In this document: piece after piece, positions 27,203-36,183 of the stretch
How positions within the stretch are numbered: position 1 is the first letter of the stretch
Layout of the letters: every line of letters begins with the position of its first letter
Source of the DNA: an uncultured Aquimarina sp.
GTDB lineage: Bacteria; Bacteroidota; Bacteroidia; Flavobacteriales; Flavobacteriaceae
DNA: 64,000 nt
Direction: 5' to 3'
NCBI GenBank assembly: GCA_947503835.1
Contig: CANNFM010000001.1
Span: 124,001 to 188,000, forward strand
Notes under the pieces: generated by a model
Told to the model about the DNA's origin: nothing
What the model saw: the letters and a program-made list of their open reading frames with translations, nothing else
The model's database searches: none
Program-made: the position numbers and the translations under genes

Positions 27203-28663
27203 ATGCTAAAGCAACAATTAAATTTTAAACTTTCTCAGAAACTATCCCCGCAGCAGATTCAACTCATGAAGTTGATTCAGCTTCCTACGCAAGCTTTCGA
27301 ACAACGTCTTAAACAAGAAATGGAAGAAAACCCTGCGTTAGATAGTGGTAAAGAAAAAGCAGATGAATTTGATGATGCTTTTGATAATGAAAATAATGCC
27401 GATGAAGACTATGGAACCGAAAAAATAGAGGCTGACATTAATGTTGATGAATATCTTAGTGATGACGAAATTCCCAGTTATAGATTAAGTTCAAATAATT
27501 ATAGCGCTGATGACGAAGAAAAGAGTGTTCCCTATGCCTCTGGAACTACGTTTCATCAATACTTAATTAATCAGCTAAACACTTACAGATTCAATGATGA
27601 AGAGCGAGAAATCGCAGAGTTTCTTGTTGGCAGCGTTGATGAAAGCGGATACATAAGAAGATCTTTACCTGATATATTAGACGATCTGGCTTTTACCCAA
27701 AATGTATATACTACTGAAGAAAAAATAGAAAATATATTAAAAATAGTTCACCAACTTGATCCAGCAGGTGTAGGTGCCCGTAACTTACAAGAATGCTTAT
27801 TAATACAACTCGATAGAAAAGAGAATACAATCCCAATCAAACTGGCTTCAGAAATATTAAAAAATGCATTTGATCACTTTAGCAAAAAGCATTATGAAAA
27901 ACTTTTACTAAAGTTTGATATTACTGAGGAAGATTTAAAAGATGCCATAGAAGAAATCGAGCATCTTAATCCTAAGCCCGGTGGTGCATATTCTGGAAAC
28001 AACCGAATGATCGAACATGTAGTCCCCGATTTTACTATTAGAATTGTAGACGGTGAACTAGAACTAACATTAAACGGACGTAATGCTCCGGAACTGCATG
28101 TTTCTCGAGAATACAACAACATGCTTCAGGGGTATAAAGCCAGTAAAGAAAAATCCAGGTCACAAAAGGATGCTGTGATGTTTATAAAACAAAAATTAGA
28201 TGCAGCAAAATGGTTTATCGAAGCTGTAAAACAAAGACAACAAACACTTTTTATTACCATGAGTGCAATAATGCACTACCAAAAAAGTTATTTCCTTAGT
28301 GGAGACGAACGAAACCTGAGGCCAATGATCCTAAAAGATATTGCCGATGAAATCGAGATGGATGTAAGTACCGTTTCAAGAGTAGCTAATAGTAAATATG
28401 CTGATACTCCCTACGGGACAAAACTAATTAAAGAGTTTTTCTCTGAATCCATGACTAATGTTGAAGGGGAAGAAGTATCCACACGAGAAATAAAAAAAAT
28501 ACTGGAAATAACTATAGGAGAAGAAGACAAGAAAAAGCCTCTTACAGACGAGAAGCTTGCTAAGATCTTGAAAGAAAAAGGATATCCTATAGCCAGAAGA
28601 ACTGTAGCTAAATACAGAGAACAATTAGATATTCCTGTGGCTAGGTTACGAAAGAAAATTTGA
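27203..28663 (+). CDS. rpoN: RNA polymerase sigma-54 factor
   Basis: A 486-residue sigma-54. Region I is the Gln/Leu-rich N-terminus (LNFKLSQKLSPQQIQLMKLIQLP, residues ~4-26). Region II (~50-110) is acidic, as usual. The core-binding domain follows (GSVDESGYIRRSL, LDPAGVGARNLQECL), then the HTH (ISTVSR-like MDVSTVSRVANSKY) and the C-terminal RpoN box ARRTVAKYREQL. All expected parts are present. The next gene starts in its stop codon. It recognises -24/-12 promoters and needs enhancer-binding AAA+ activators, none of which is in this window. Confidence 0.97.
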   Translation: MLKQQLNFKLSQKLSPQQIQLMKLIQLPTQAFEQRLKQEMEENPALDSGKEKADEFDDAFDNENNADEDYGTEKIEADINVDEYLSDDEIPSYRLSSNNYSADDEEKSVPYASGTTFHQYLINQLNTYRFNDEEREIAEFLVGSVDESGYIRRSLPDILDDLAFTQNVYTTEEKIENILKIVHQLDPAGVGARNLQECLLIQLDRKENTIPIKLASEILKNAFDHFSKKHYEKLLLKFDITEEDLKDAIEEIEHLNPKPGGAYSGNNRMIEHVVPDFTIRIVDGELELTLNGRNAPELHVSREYNNMLQGYKASKEKSRSQKDAVMFIKQKLDAAKWFIEAVKQRQQTLFITMSAIMHYQKSYFLSGDERNLRPMILKDIADEIEMDVSTVSRVANSKYADTPYGTKLIKEFFSESMTNVEGEEVSTREIKKILEITIGEEDKKKPLTDEKLAKILKEKGYPIARRTVAKYREQLDIPVARLRKKI

Positions 28664-29268
28664 TGAACTTTTTTCTTAAAAGCATTTCTTATATACTGCA
28701 CCCCTTATTAATGCCTCTTGTGGGTGCCATTATCTACTTCACCTCTGCTCCAAGATATATACCTAATGATATTATTAGAATTAAAGTTTTTGGATTACTC
28801 ATACTAACCGTTTTAATTCCTATAGTCTTATTCTTTTTCTTAAAAAGTTTTGGCACCATCACTTCAATACATTTAGAAGAAACAAAACAACGTAAAATCC
28901 CATTATTGCTTCAGTCAATTTTACTTATTGTGGCGATTAAAATGATTATTGATGTATATCACTATCCCGAACTCTATTTCTTCTTCTTAGGGATTTTATT
29001 TTCATCTTTAAGTGCCATTTTTATGGTATTATTCAGTATCAAAGCTAGTCTTCATATGATAGGTATAAGTGGAGTTACTATGTTTACAGTTGCGTTAAGT
29101 ATACATTTCGGGATGAATTTAACGTTATTAATCACTTCATTAATGATTGCCAACGGTCTTGTGGCTACTTCTAGGCTACATTGCAAAGCACACACTAATC
29201 TAGAATTAATTCTTGGCTTTTTAATAGGTGTAATCCCTCAATTAACTTTGATTAATTTCTGGCTATAA
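28663..29268 (+). CDS. PAP2-like membrane protein without catalytic residues
   Basis: A 201-residue membrane protein with about six helices. Near the C-terminus it keeps a PAP2 phosphatase motif 3 look (SRLHCKAHTNLELILG at ~173-188, compare SRxxxxxHxxxD). The motif 2 position reads GISGVTM without the PSGH histidine, and motif 1 is reduced to a short KQRKIP. It may therefore be a non-catalytic lipid-binding relative; the assignment is tentative. I took the ATG at 28663, which shares one base with the rpoN stop, so the pair is coupled. Its 3' end overlaps the convergent gene by six bases. Confidence 0.6.
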   Translation: MNFFLKSISYILHPLLMPLVGAIIYFTSAPRYIPNDIIRIKVFGLLILTVLIPIVLFFFLKSFGTITSIHLEETKQRKIPLLLQSILLIVAIKMIIDVYHYPELYFFFLGILFSSLSAIFMVLFSIKASLHMIGISGVTMFTVALSIHFGMNLTLLITSLMIANGLVATSRLHCKAHTNLELILGFLIGVIPQLTLINFWL

Positions 29269-29964
29269 AATATAAAATATCAATCCTATCTTAGCTGGGG
29301 TAATTCCAACAGTATCACTATCTATTAAAGCATCATCATTAAATAAAGTATTTAGACTATAATAAAAATTAAAATTAAATGTATTCCATCCAAAGGTAAA
29401 AGTAACTCCCATTCTCCATCGATCTAATTCATTAATTTTTTTTAATTTAATTTGCGTGTCTGATTCCTTAAAATTTGAGTTAAAAGCATATAAATAACCC
29501 AATTTAAAGCCTGTATATATTCTGTAGAATTTATGAGTTTCAGGAACAGATGTCCGCCATCTAAACTCTAAAGGTGCCTCTATTAGATGGGTTGTAAATC
29601 GATTTGTATTAAAACCTACTTCTTTTAAACTTCTAAACACAGTTTGTCCAGTGTCCTCGGTCTCGCCAATAAACAAATTATGATTATACACATTTAGTGA
29701 ATATCCCACTCCTAAACCAATGGCAACATTGCGTTTTTTATTAATAGGCATATCTCTAATGAAACCCATATGTAATCCTCCCGAAAAGCCCGATTGACTT
29801 ACATCAGTAGGTCTATCAAGAAGCAAATTAAATGTAACTCCAACATAAAACTGATCTTCTCGATATAAAGAATCTACAGCTGGTTCTGAATCTAACACAA
29901 TTTCCTGCCCCATAGAAAGAAATATAGATGAGCAGCATAAAACAAATAACAGTGACTTCTTCAT
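29263..29964 (-). CDS. PorT-like outer-membrane beta-barrel protein
   Basis: A 233-residue protein with a cleavable signal peptide (residues 1-19, ending SMGQ) and about eight amphipathic beta strands rich in alternating aromatic residues (FYVGVTFNLLL, GLHMGFIRDMP, NVAIGLGVGYSLNVYNH, WRMGVTFTFGWNTFNFNFYYS), ending in a strand with aliphatic/aromatic residues (KIGLIFYIL). This fits the PorT/porin family of small Bacteroidota barrels. PorT itself is part of the type IX secretion machinery, but many members of the family are not; neither gene order nor sequence settles it here. Confidence 0.65.
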   Translation of the reverse strand: MKKSLLFVLCCSSIFLSMGQEIVLDSEPAVDSLYREDQFYVGVTFNLLLDRPTDVSQSGFSGGLHMGFIRDMPINKKRNVAIGLGVGYSLNVYNHNLFIGETEDTGQTVFRSLKEVGFNTNRFTTHLIEAPLEFRWRTSVPETHKFYRIYTGFKLGYLYAFNSNFKESDTQIKLKKINELDRWRMGVTFTFGWNTFNFNFYYSLNTLFNDDALIDSDTVGITPAKIGLIFYIL

Positions 29965-30032
29965 AAGATTACTAAAATAAATGTATTTCTTTAGAAATAA
30001 GCTAAACTTCTTAAAACAAAATTGAAGCTATA

Positions 30033-30063
30033 CTAAAAACCCTATGTATAGTAGAGTTTTTAG
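30033..30063 (-). terminator. Hairpin after the distal exbD
   Basis: CTAAAAAC (30033-30040) pairs with GTTTTTAG (30056-30063); the loop holds a second small pairing CTAT/ATAG. It lies 24 bases past the exbD stop on the minus strand. Confidence 0.45.
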
Positions 30064-30086
30064 CACAACAAAAGTAACCCTTCGAA

Positions 30087-30704
30087 TCACATATTAAAGT
30101 CATTATTGCGTTCAGCTTCATGAATTTTCTCAGGATACATAGATCGTATTTTCTCGATACGTTTTTTTAATCTGATCTTATCCCCTGAAAAACCAACATC
30201 CTTAAGATCTCTTTTCATTTCTATATATGTCCTATCAAAAAGGCGCTTTGCTTCTCTATTTCTTAAGATTGTATACGCGCTTTTAAGTTCATTTTGAACG
30301 GCTATATATGCGGCATAATTTGTTTCTCTATTATTCTTTAAAGATATCACAGCTTTATTCGGGTTATCAGAAGAATAAGGGTCTTTAGCTCCCTTGCAGT
30401 ATGCGCAGTATTCTGCATTTATACCTCCTCCGTTATCCAAAAAGGCTATTGTAGCCTCTTTTAGAGCTACGAGCTTCATTGCGGTACCTTCTACCAATAA
30501 TTCGTTATCCTGATTAAGCTCAACTTCGAAAAGGTTTCTCTTTTTAATAAAAACATCGCCAGGAGGATTCTCTACTGAAGGTAACTTTCTACTAATACCA
30601 CTATCTGTTTGGATTGTAGTGGTAACTAAAAAAAAGATAAGTAATAAAAATGCAATATCGGCCATGGATCCTGCATTTACAGATGGTGCTAATCTTCTAT
30701 TCAT
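30087..30704 (-). CDS. exbD: ExbD/TolR-family protein with CxxC insert (distal copy)
   Basis: A 205-residue ExbD-like protein. The single transmembrane helix (~15-35) contains the proton-pathway Asp (SMADIAFLLLIFFLVTTT). The periplasmic domain is larger than classical ExbD (~140 residues) and has an insert with a CxxC pair (CAYCKGAKDP, ~108-117). It is a clear paralogue of the protein at 31523 and shares its insert and the DNPxKAVISL segment. It stands apart from the main operon, beyond a terminator and a 250-base gap, so it is probably transcribed separately. Confidence 0.85.
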   Translation of the reverse strand: MNRRLAPSVNAGSMADIAFLLLIFFLVTTTIQTDSGISRKLPSVENPPGDVFIKKRNLFEVELNQDNELLVEGTAMKLVALKEATIAFLDNGGGINAEYCAYCKGAKDPYSSDNPNKAVISLKNNRETNYAAYIAVQNELKSAYTILRNREAKRLFDRTYIEMKRDLKDVGFSGDKIRLKKRIEKIRSMYPEKIHEAERNNDFNM

Positions 30705-31016
30705 AATAATACATATTTAGTTAATAATTACTTACACAATTAGCAAACTGCAATCACTTGTGATAAGAATTATTTAGAAGAAAAACATAGTGTAATCATA
30801 ACTGATTTATCTATACATTCAATATCACAGTTCTGGAAGGTTAGATATTGATCATAAATATTGGATCACAGCTTACTTAAAAGGAACAATAGTCATGCCA
30901 ATTATACTTTATCAAAGCGGATGTTATCGATTTTAAGTCAAAAATTCGATCCATAAAAAAATCCTGCCATTGGCAGGATTTTAATATTGTATATTGATTA
31001 TTTTCTACTCGATAAT
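30705..31016. other. 312-base gap between exbD genes
   Basis: No gene seen. It holds the operon terminator (30958-30982) and about 250 AT-rich bases that should contain the promoter of the distal exbD; I find no clear promoter consensus match there. Confidence 0.4.
30958..30982 (-). terminator. Terminator of the exbB-exbD operon
   Basis: AAAATCCTGCC, loop ATT, GGCAGGATTTT: a perfect 11-base stem with T-rich ends, 35 bases past the exbD stop (minus strand). Confidence 0.85.
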
Positions 31017-31499
31017 TTATCTTAAATTATCAACCGCACTACCGGTTCTTGTAGTATAATTAATCTTCAATGCTTGAACATCTCGAAGTTCACTTTTAAT
31101 ATCACCAACAAGTCCCATGTTGGTTTCTCCATCAACTTTTAAAGCTGTGGTTAAGAAAGGAATCACTTCCTCTCGTTTTGCCGCTCTCTCTGCAAGGATA
31201 AAGGCTTTTATATCACCTACCTCTGCAAACTTATCATTAAGCTGGATTCTAGCTTGATTACCTGCACTTGCTCGGTATCTAGAACTAGGTTTTCCTGCAT
31301 AGATATACATTACCAAATCTTTTTTATCAAGCTTTTCTATCTGGTCTGCATATGGTAATTTGTTTTCAATCATCAATGTATTTTGACGCATTACCGTGGC
31401 TACCATAAAGAAAAACAATAACATAAATACGATATCAGGTAACGAAGCCGTAGAAATAGCAGGTAATTCACCGCTTTTCTTCTTATTAAACTTAGACAT
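31017..31499 (-). CDS. exbD: ExbD/TolR-family protein (second type)
   Basis: A 160-residue ExbD-like protein, closer to standard length than its neighbours. The N-terminal transmembrane helix (~18-38) holds the conserved Asp (LPDIVFMLLFFFMVATVM). The periplasmic part (AGNQARIQLNDKFAEVGDIKAFI) has no Cys insert. It is last in the operon; the upstream exbD stops 23 bases before it. Two different ExbD proteins with one ExbB-like protein is common in Bacteroidota. They use the proton motive force to energise TonB-dependent outer-membrane receptors; no tonB is in the window. Confidence 0.88.
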   Translation of the reverse strand: MSKFNKKKSGELPAISTASLPDIVFMLLFFFMVATVMRQNTLMIENKLPYADQIEKLDKKDLVMYIYAGKPSSRYRASAGNQARIQLNDKFAEVGDIKAFILAERAAKREEVIPFLTTALKVDGETNMGLVGDIKSELRDVQALKINYTTRTGSAVDNLR

Positions 31500-31522
31500 A
31501 TGATTTCTGTTTTATGTTATTA

Positions 31523-32131
31523 CTATTTCTTTGGTTCTGCTTCAGAGAGTTTCTCTGGAAACAGAAATTGTATTTTCTTGACATCTTCTTTCAGTCTATC
31601 CTTATTTCCAGAATAGTTGACATCTTTAAGGTCCTTTTTCATTTGTACAAATGATTTTCCAAAAAGACGTTCAGCTTCTCTGTTACGTAATGAAGTATAT
31701 GCTGCAACCAATTCATTTTGAACTGATATATACGTAGCATAATTAGTCTCCCTATTATTACGTAAAGAAATTACTGCTTTAGTTGGATTATCTGATGAAG
31801 AAGGATCCCTAGCTCCCTGGCAATAGTTACAAGCTTCTTCTCCTTTTCCACCACCATTATCTAAGAACTTCATAGCTGCTTCGCGAAGATCTTTCAACTC
31901 CATAGGAGCTTCTTCTACTAATAAGTCATTATTCTTATTCAACTCTACCACAAAAATATTTTTTTGCTTAAGAATTGGTGGTTCCACATTATCCTCTTGA
32001 GGAGGAGGAAGCTTACGGCTAATACCACTATCAGTTTCGATAGTAGTTGTAACCAGGAAGAATATAAGAAGTAAGAATGCAATATCGGCCATAGACCCTG
32101 CATTTACTTCTGGTGCTGATCTTCTTGCCAT
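31523..32131 (-). CDS. exbD: ExbD/TolR-family protein with CxxC insert (operon copy)
   Basis: A 202-residue ExbD-like protein. The transmembrane helix holds the key Asp (SMADIAFLLLIFFLVTTT, identical over this stretch to the distal copy). The enlarged periplasmic domain has the insert CNYCQGARDP with a CxxC pair and the conserved SLRNNRETNYATYISVQNEL. It starts two bases after the preceding gene ends, so it is tightly linked to it. The Cys pair could form a disulphide in the periplasm; its function is unknown. Confidence 0.88.
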   Translation of the reverse strand: MARRSAPEVNAGSMADIAFLLLIFFLVTTTIETDSGISRKLPPPQEDNVEPPILKQKNIFVVELNKNNDLLVEEAPMELKDLREAAMKFLDNGGGKGEEACNYCQGARDPSSSDNPTKAVISLRNNRETNYATYISVQNELVAAYTSLRNREAERLFGKSFVQMKKDLKDVNYSGNKDRLKEDVKKIQFLFPEKLSEAEPKK

Positions 32132-32133
32132 AA

Positions 32134-32607
32134 TTATTTACCTATTAATTTTTTAATTCCAGAAAGAAACATTAATCCAACTGCTGCTGCAGCTAGAACA
32201 TAAAATGCATACAATCCTGTTCCTACCCACTTAGATCCATTTGCTGAAAGTACTTTACCGTCTTTTAATGGAGTTTCTACTCCATCAGCCAAGACATAAC
32301 CAATACCTAGAATCACAATAAAAACTACAATTCCTATTGCAGCATTTTTAAGACCTGCCGGGTTCTTTGCTAGTGTTGAAAACACTGCAATTAAAGTCGC
32401 TATTATGGCTATGATAAAAATAACCAATGTAAGACTATATAATGGAGTTACTGAAGACTCTGCTAATTCGAACGGAAGTTCTCTAGCTTCAGACACACCA
32501 TTTTCGGCCATTAAGTTACCAATTGAACTACTCATAACATACCAAAGGATAGCACCTAAGACACCTAATCCTAGAACAATATATGATAATATTTTAGAAA
32601 TTTTCAT
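32134..32607 (-). CDS. Four-helix membrane protein of the ExbB/ExbD operon
   Basis: A 157-residue membrane protein with helices near 7-27, 45-72, 80-104 and 125-148 and a lysine-rich end (KKLIGK). I chose the ATG at 32607 (MKISKILSY) over the one nine codons upstream because it gives a normal N-in membrane start. No known domain. It lies between exbB and the first exbD, and this slot is often filled by a similar protein in related bacteria. It may be a structural part of the energy-transducing complex; that is inference. Confidence 0.65.
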   Translation of the reverse strand: MKISKILSYIVLGLGVLGAILWYVMSSSIGNLMAENGVSEARELPFELAESSVTPLYSLTLVIFIIAIIATLIAVFSTLAKNPAGLKNAAIGIVVFIVILGIGYVLADGVETPLKDGKVLSANGSKWVGTGLYAFYVLAAAAVGLMFLSGIKKLIGK

Positions 32608-32724
32608 GTGTATATTTTTTAATTTGGAATGCATACCTGCACTCCGATTAAAGTAACAAGAAAAATTAAATACTTTCTTTTATTTTAATGAGAAAGAATT
32701 TATAATAAGAAGTGTAACTACTTC

Positions 32725-33525
32725 TTATTTCTTGTTTTTATAAGCTACTAGCATATCGATTAATGTAATCGAAGCATCTTCCATATCGTTAACTATTCTA
32801 TCGATTTTAGCTACTATGTAGTTATAAAAAACCTGAAGAATAATCGCTACAATAAGTCCAAATACTGTTGTAAGAAGTGCTACTTTAATACCACCTGCTA
32901 CAAGAGATGGTTGCATATCTCCAGCAGCTTCAATTTTATCAAATGCCTGGATCATACCAATTACAGTACCCATGAACCCAAGCATTGGCGCAAGAGCGAT
33001 AAATAAAGAAACCCAAGATACGTTTTTCTCTAGTTGTCCCATTTGTACACCTCCGTAAGCAACAACTGCTTTCTCTGCAGCATCGATGCTTTCATCTGCT
33101 CTATCAAGACCTTGATAGTAGATTGATGCAACAGGTCCTTTTGTATTTCTACAAACCTCTTTAGCTGCTTCAACACCACCACTATTAAGTGCGTCTTCTA
33201 CATTTTGTTGTAATTTTTTAGTGTTTGTTGTAGAAAGATTTAAAAAGATAATTCTTTCAATTGCAATCGCTAAACCTAGGATCAAACATAAAAGTACGAT
33301 TCCCATGAAATTAGGTCCTCCTTCAATAAAACGTTTTTTAAGGTTTTGATGGAAGGATAACTCTTCTGTAGCATCTGCTACATCATCTTGTGTTGTTGTC
33401 GTAGTTATAGGAGCAATTAATAATTGCACATTTGCCGTTAATAACTGGGCAGGTGCAGTAGCCGCTTCTATGTTTCCAAAAGCCATTACCGCTACGATTG
33501 CCAGAATAGAAAATAATCTTTTCAT
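32725..33525 (-). CDS. exbB: MotA/TolQ/ExbB proton-channel protein
   Basis: A 266-residue protein. It has an N-terminal signal-like helix (residues 1-20), a periplasmic spacer rich in Thr, then the three-helix MotA/TolQ/ExbB layout: helix at ~72-95 (GIVLLCLILGLAIAIERIIFL), cytoplasmic domain, and two helices at ~168-190 and ~208-235. The signature LAPMLGFMGTVIGMIQAFD is complete, as is the GGIKVALLTTVFGLIVAI stretch. It forms the proton channel with the ExbD proteins encoded downstream and is first in the operon. Confidence 0.95.
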   Translation of the reverse strand: MKRLFSILAIVAVMAFGNIEAATAPAQLLTANVQLLIAPITTTTTQDDVADATEELSFHQNLKKRFIEGGPNFMGIVLLCLILGLAIAIERIIFLNLSTTNTKKLQQNVEDALNSGGVEAAKEVCRNTKGPVASIYYQGLDRADESIDAAEKAVVAYGGVQMGQLEKNVSWVSLFIALAPMLGFMGTVIGMIQAFDKIEAAGDMQPSLVAGGIKVALLTTVFGLIVAIILQVFYNYIVAKIDRIVNDMEDASITLIDMLVAYKNKK

Positions 33526-33607
33526 TGCGCTGATTCTTAATTTTAATTAGTTAAAGGGTTAAAGATATAAAAATAATATAAAAATAATCATAAAATTAAA
33601 TATATTG

Positions 33608-33695
33608 CAGAGAGGAAGGGATTCGAACCCTCGATACGCTTTTGACGTATACACACTTTCCAGGCGTGCGCCTTCGACCACTCGGCCACCTCTCT
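33608..33695 (-). tRNA. trnS-GGA: tRNA-Ser (GGA anticodon)
   Basis: On the minus strand: acceptor AGAGAGG paired with CCTCTCT, D-loop GGCCGAGTGGTCGAAGGC, anticodon loop CTGGAAA with anticodon GGA, a long variable arm typical of serine tRNA, and the T-arm GAGGG-TTCGAAT-CCCTT. Discriminator G; the CCA end is not encoded. Reads UCC/UCU codons. Confidence 0.97.
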
Positions 33696-33762
33696 AAAAA
33701 TTTTCCCAAAAAACGGGATGGCCAAATAACAAAAAAAATGTTACCTGATAAAATTTAAGGCG

Positions 33763-34797
33763 TTAATTTTCCGACATTTCGCCTCGTAGCGAAGTTTCAT
33801 AGATGGTTTTGAGTACTTTAAGGGGTAAATTTTCTCCTAACAAATACATTAACTTAGCTACAGCAGCCTCTGTAGTTATATCTTTTCCAGAAATAACTCC
33901 CGCCTTTTTTAATGCAACACTGGTATCATATTTCCCCATCTCTACACTTCCACCGGCACATTGAGTAACATTTACTACTGGCATTCCTTTCTTAACTAGA
34001 CCAGAAACAATACTTATAAACCATTTTTCTTTTGTTGCATTACCAGCTCCATAAGTCTCTAGTATCAACCCTTTTATCGCTTCTACAGAAAGAATACTTC
34101 TCAAAATATTTTCATTAATACCAGGAAACATTTTTATAATAATAATGTCATTATCAAAATGTGTGTGATATACCATCTTTTTACGCCTGTTAGCAGGTTT
34201 TAAAAATGATTTATTGATTTTAAGGTGTACTCCCGATTCTACTAATGAAGGGTAATTAAGGGATTGAAACGCTTCAAAATGTTCTGCATTGATTTTAGTA
34301 GTTCTATTTGCCCTAAGTAATTTGTATTCAAAATAGAGTCCAACCTCGGTAATTACTGATTTTCCTTTTTCTTGTAATGCTGCAATCTGCACAGCAGTAA
34401 TCAAATTCTCTTTAGCATCTGTCCTTAGGTCTCCTATAGGCAATTGAGATCCTGTAAAAATTATTGGCTTTGCCAGATTCTCAAACATAAAACTAACGGC
34501 CGATGCCGTATAAGACATTGTATCGCTTCCATGAAGCACTACAAAGCCATCATAGTCTTCATAGTTAGTATTAATGATGTCCCCCAACTCCTTCCATCGA
34601 TCAACATTCATATCTGAAGAATCAATAGGTGTCGAAAAACTAACAGTAGTTATCTCACAATCTAATTGCTTAAGTTCTGGGATATTCAATAATAATTGAT
34701 CAAAATCAAAAGCCGTTAATGCTCCCGTTTCAAAATCTTTAATCATCCCTATAGTACCACCAGTATATATAAGTAGTATGTATGGCGAAGTATTCAT
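33763..34797 (-). CDS. ansA: Type I (cytoplasmic) L-asparaginase
   Basis: A 344-residue enzyme that hydrolyses asparagine to aspartate and ammonia. The first catalytic Thr is in IYTGGTIGM (~10-18), the second in VLHGSDTMSYTASAVSF, and the Lys of the triad in DLRTDAKENL. There is no signal peptide, so it is the cytoplasmic type. I chose the ATG at 34797 (MNTSPYILL) over one five codons upstream. The TatD gene lies just upstream on the same strand (39-base gap), so the two may be co-transcribed. Confidence 0.93.
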   Translation of the reverse strand: MNTSPYILLIYTGGTIGMIKDFETGALTAFDFDQLLLNIPELKQLDCEITTVSFSTPIDSSDMNVDRWKELGDIINTNYEDYDGFVVLHGSDTMSYTASAVSFMFENLAKPIIFTGSQLPIGDLRTDAKENLITAVQIAALQEKGKSVITEVGLYFEYKLLRANRTTKINAEHFEAFQSLNYPSLVESGVHLKINKSFLKPANRRKKMVYHTHFDNDIIIIKMFPGINENILRSILSVEAIKGLILETYGAGNATKEKWFISIVSGLVKKGMPVVNVTQCAGGSVEMGKYDTSVALKKAGVISGKDITTEAAVAKLMYLLGENLPLKVLKTIYETSLRGEMSEN

Positions 34798-34836
34798 AGA
34801 ACAAATGAACAAAATTTTAAACTATATTCAATCTAT

Positions 34837-35625
34837 TTAAACCCCAAATATGTCTTTAGAATTTTTTGTAGTTATCGCTGCGATTTCTTCTGCTGGTTTT
34901 TGATATACTTCAGAAAGTTTATCAAGCACATTGATCACATAAGAACTTTCATTACGTTTACCTCGATATGGAGTTGGTGCTAAATAAGGCGAATCGGTTT
35001 CGAGTACTATATCATCAAGAGGAATTTGATCTAAAAACCTATCAATTTTACCATTTTTAAAGGTTACCACTCCCCCAATTCCTAATTTCATATTATACCC
35101 AATAGCGCGATGAGCATCTTCAATAGTTCCTGTAAAACAATGAAAAATCCCAAACAGGCTATCTTCTTTTTCTGACTCTAACACTTCAAAAATTTCTTCA
35201 AAAGCATCTCTGCAGTGTATAACAATTGGTAATTTATATTTTTTGGCTAACCGAATTTGATATCTAAATGCTTCTTGCTGTTGTTTCAAAAAAGTTTTAT
35301 CCCAATATAAATCTATTCCTATTTCTCCTACGGCATAAAATTTTTTATGAGAATCTTTTGTAAAACGTTTGGCCAGCTCTTCTTCTACATGACTCAGCTC
35401 TTGCTTAAAATTTTCTTTTACATGTGTAGGATGTAATCCCATCATTAAAAAAACATGCTCCGGGTATCTAGACTCAACATCATACATGTCATCTGTATAA
35501 GAAGAATCAATGGCAGGCACAAAAAAGCGTGTTACACCCTTCTTTATGGCACGTTCCATCATTTGATCCTGGTCTTCGGCAAAAGATTCACTATAAATAT
35601 GGGTGTGAGTATCGGTTATTATCAT
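34837..35625 (-). CDS. tatD: TatD-family metal-dependent hydrolase (DNase)
   Basis: A 262-residue TIM-barrel hydrolase. The metal ligands of the family are visible: DTHTHIY (~4-10), AVGEIGID (~90), VIHCRDA (~127), FHCFTG (~152) and ETDSPYL (~205). TatD proteins are 3'-exonuclease/DNases that act on damaged DNA; exact substrates vary. I chose the ATG at 35625 because MIITDTHTH is the usual family start. Length is normal. Confidence 0.95.
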   Translation of the reverse strand: MIITDTHTHIYSESFAEDQDQMMERAIKKGVTRFFVPAIDSSYTDDMYDVESRYPEHVFLMMGLHPTHVKENFKQELSHVEEELAKRFTKDSHKKFYAVGEIGIDLYWDKTFLKQQQEAFRYQIRLAKKYKLPIVIHCRDAFEEIFEVLESEKEDSLFGIFHCFTGTIEDAHRAIGYNMKLGIGGVVTFKNGKIDRFLDQIPLDDIVLETDSPYLAPTPYRGKRNESSYVINVLDKLSEVYQKPAEEIAAITTKNSKDIFGV

Positions 35626-35699
35626 CCCGCAAAAATAACTAAATTTTGCAGTCAGCAACTATACTTTTTATGCTAAGGGTTTTTAACCCATATATTGTA

Positions 35700-35987
35700 T
35701 CAAGAAATACTGATTATTCTTTCTAAAGGAATAACGGCAGATCTTTTAAGAATTACCACTTTATCTGTTATCCCCCAAATTGTAGTTTCTACTTTCTTAA
35801 CCCCTTCATCATCTGCAAAAATGATTTTAACCTTTACATGTTCAAGATTCCCCAAGCTTAATGCTCTTCTTAATGTGAGGTTTCGCATTTTCTTATCTCT
35901 TTTATTGTCTAGTACTTCATCTTTTGGAAAGTGTAAAAATTGTATTTGCTCTTTTTCTATATCTTGCACTTTATCTTGTGTTTCCAT
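35700..35987 (-). CDS. Conserved small flavobacterial protein of unknown function
   Basis: A 95-residue cytoplasmic protein with a charged N-terminal half, the segment RNLTLRRALSLGNLEHVKVK and a strand-rich C-terminal half (TTIWGITDKVVILKRSAVIPLERI). The C-terminal part looks like a small barrel or SH3-like fold. I kept this strand and rejected the overlapping plus-strand frame because the protein reads as a coherent alternating alpha/beta sequence with normal Bacteroidota codon use. Function not known. Confidence 0.6.
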   Translation of the reverse strand: METQDKVQDIEKEQIQFLHFPKDEVLDNKRDKKMRNLTLRRALSLGNLEHVKVKIIFADDEGVKKVETTIWGITDKVVILKRSAVIPLERIISIS

Positions 35988-36154
35988 AACAATATCTGAT
36001 ATTTAAATTTTGACGGTTAGAGTTTTATAAAATTTACATTTTTAATACCAAAATTTAAGCTAAAACATTGTTAATTAACATTTTAAACCCCAAAAACTAG
36101 TATTTATGCAATTCATCAAATAAATTCATGCAACTTCCTCCTAATTAATTGTAT

Positions 36155-36162
36155 TACTTTTG
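36155..36162 (+). promoter_or_regulatory. -7 promoter element before the retropepsin-like gene
   Basis: TACTTTTG matches TAnnTTTG exactly, 21 bases before the ATG at 36184. No clear TTG at the right distance. Confidence 0.4.
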
Positions 36163-36183
36163 TTTGCTATTAATAAATGAATA

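Noticed and set aside
29263..29964. Firm assignment as the type IX secretion protein PorT
   Set aside because: Small barrels of this family are common in Bacteroidota and no other secretion gene lies nearby, so I kept it as PorT-like.
35695..36006. Plus-strand 103-residue reading frame opposite the small conserved protein
   Set aside because: It is rich in Ser/Thr/Cys as in typical shadow frames. The minus-strand frame has coherent helix and strand patterns.
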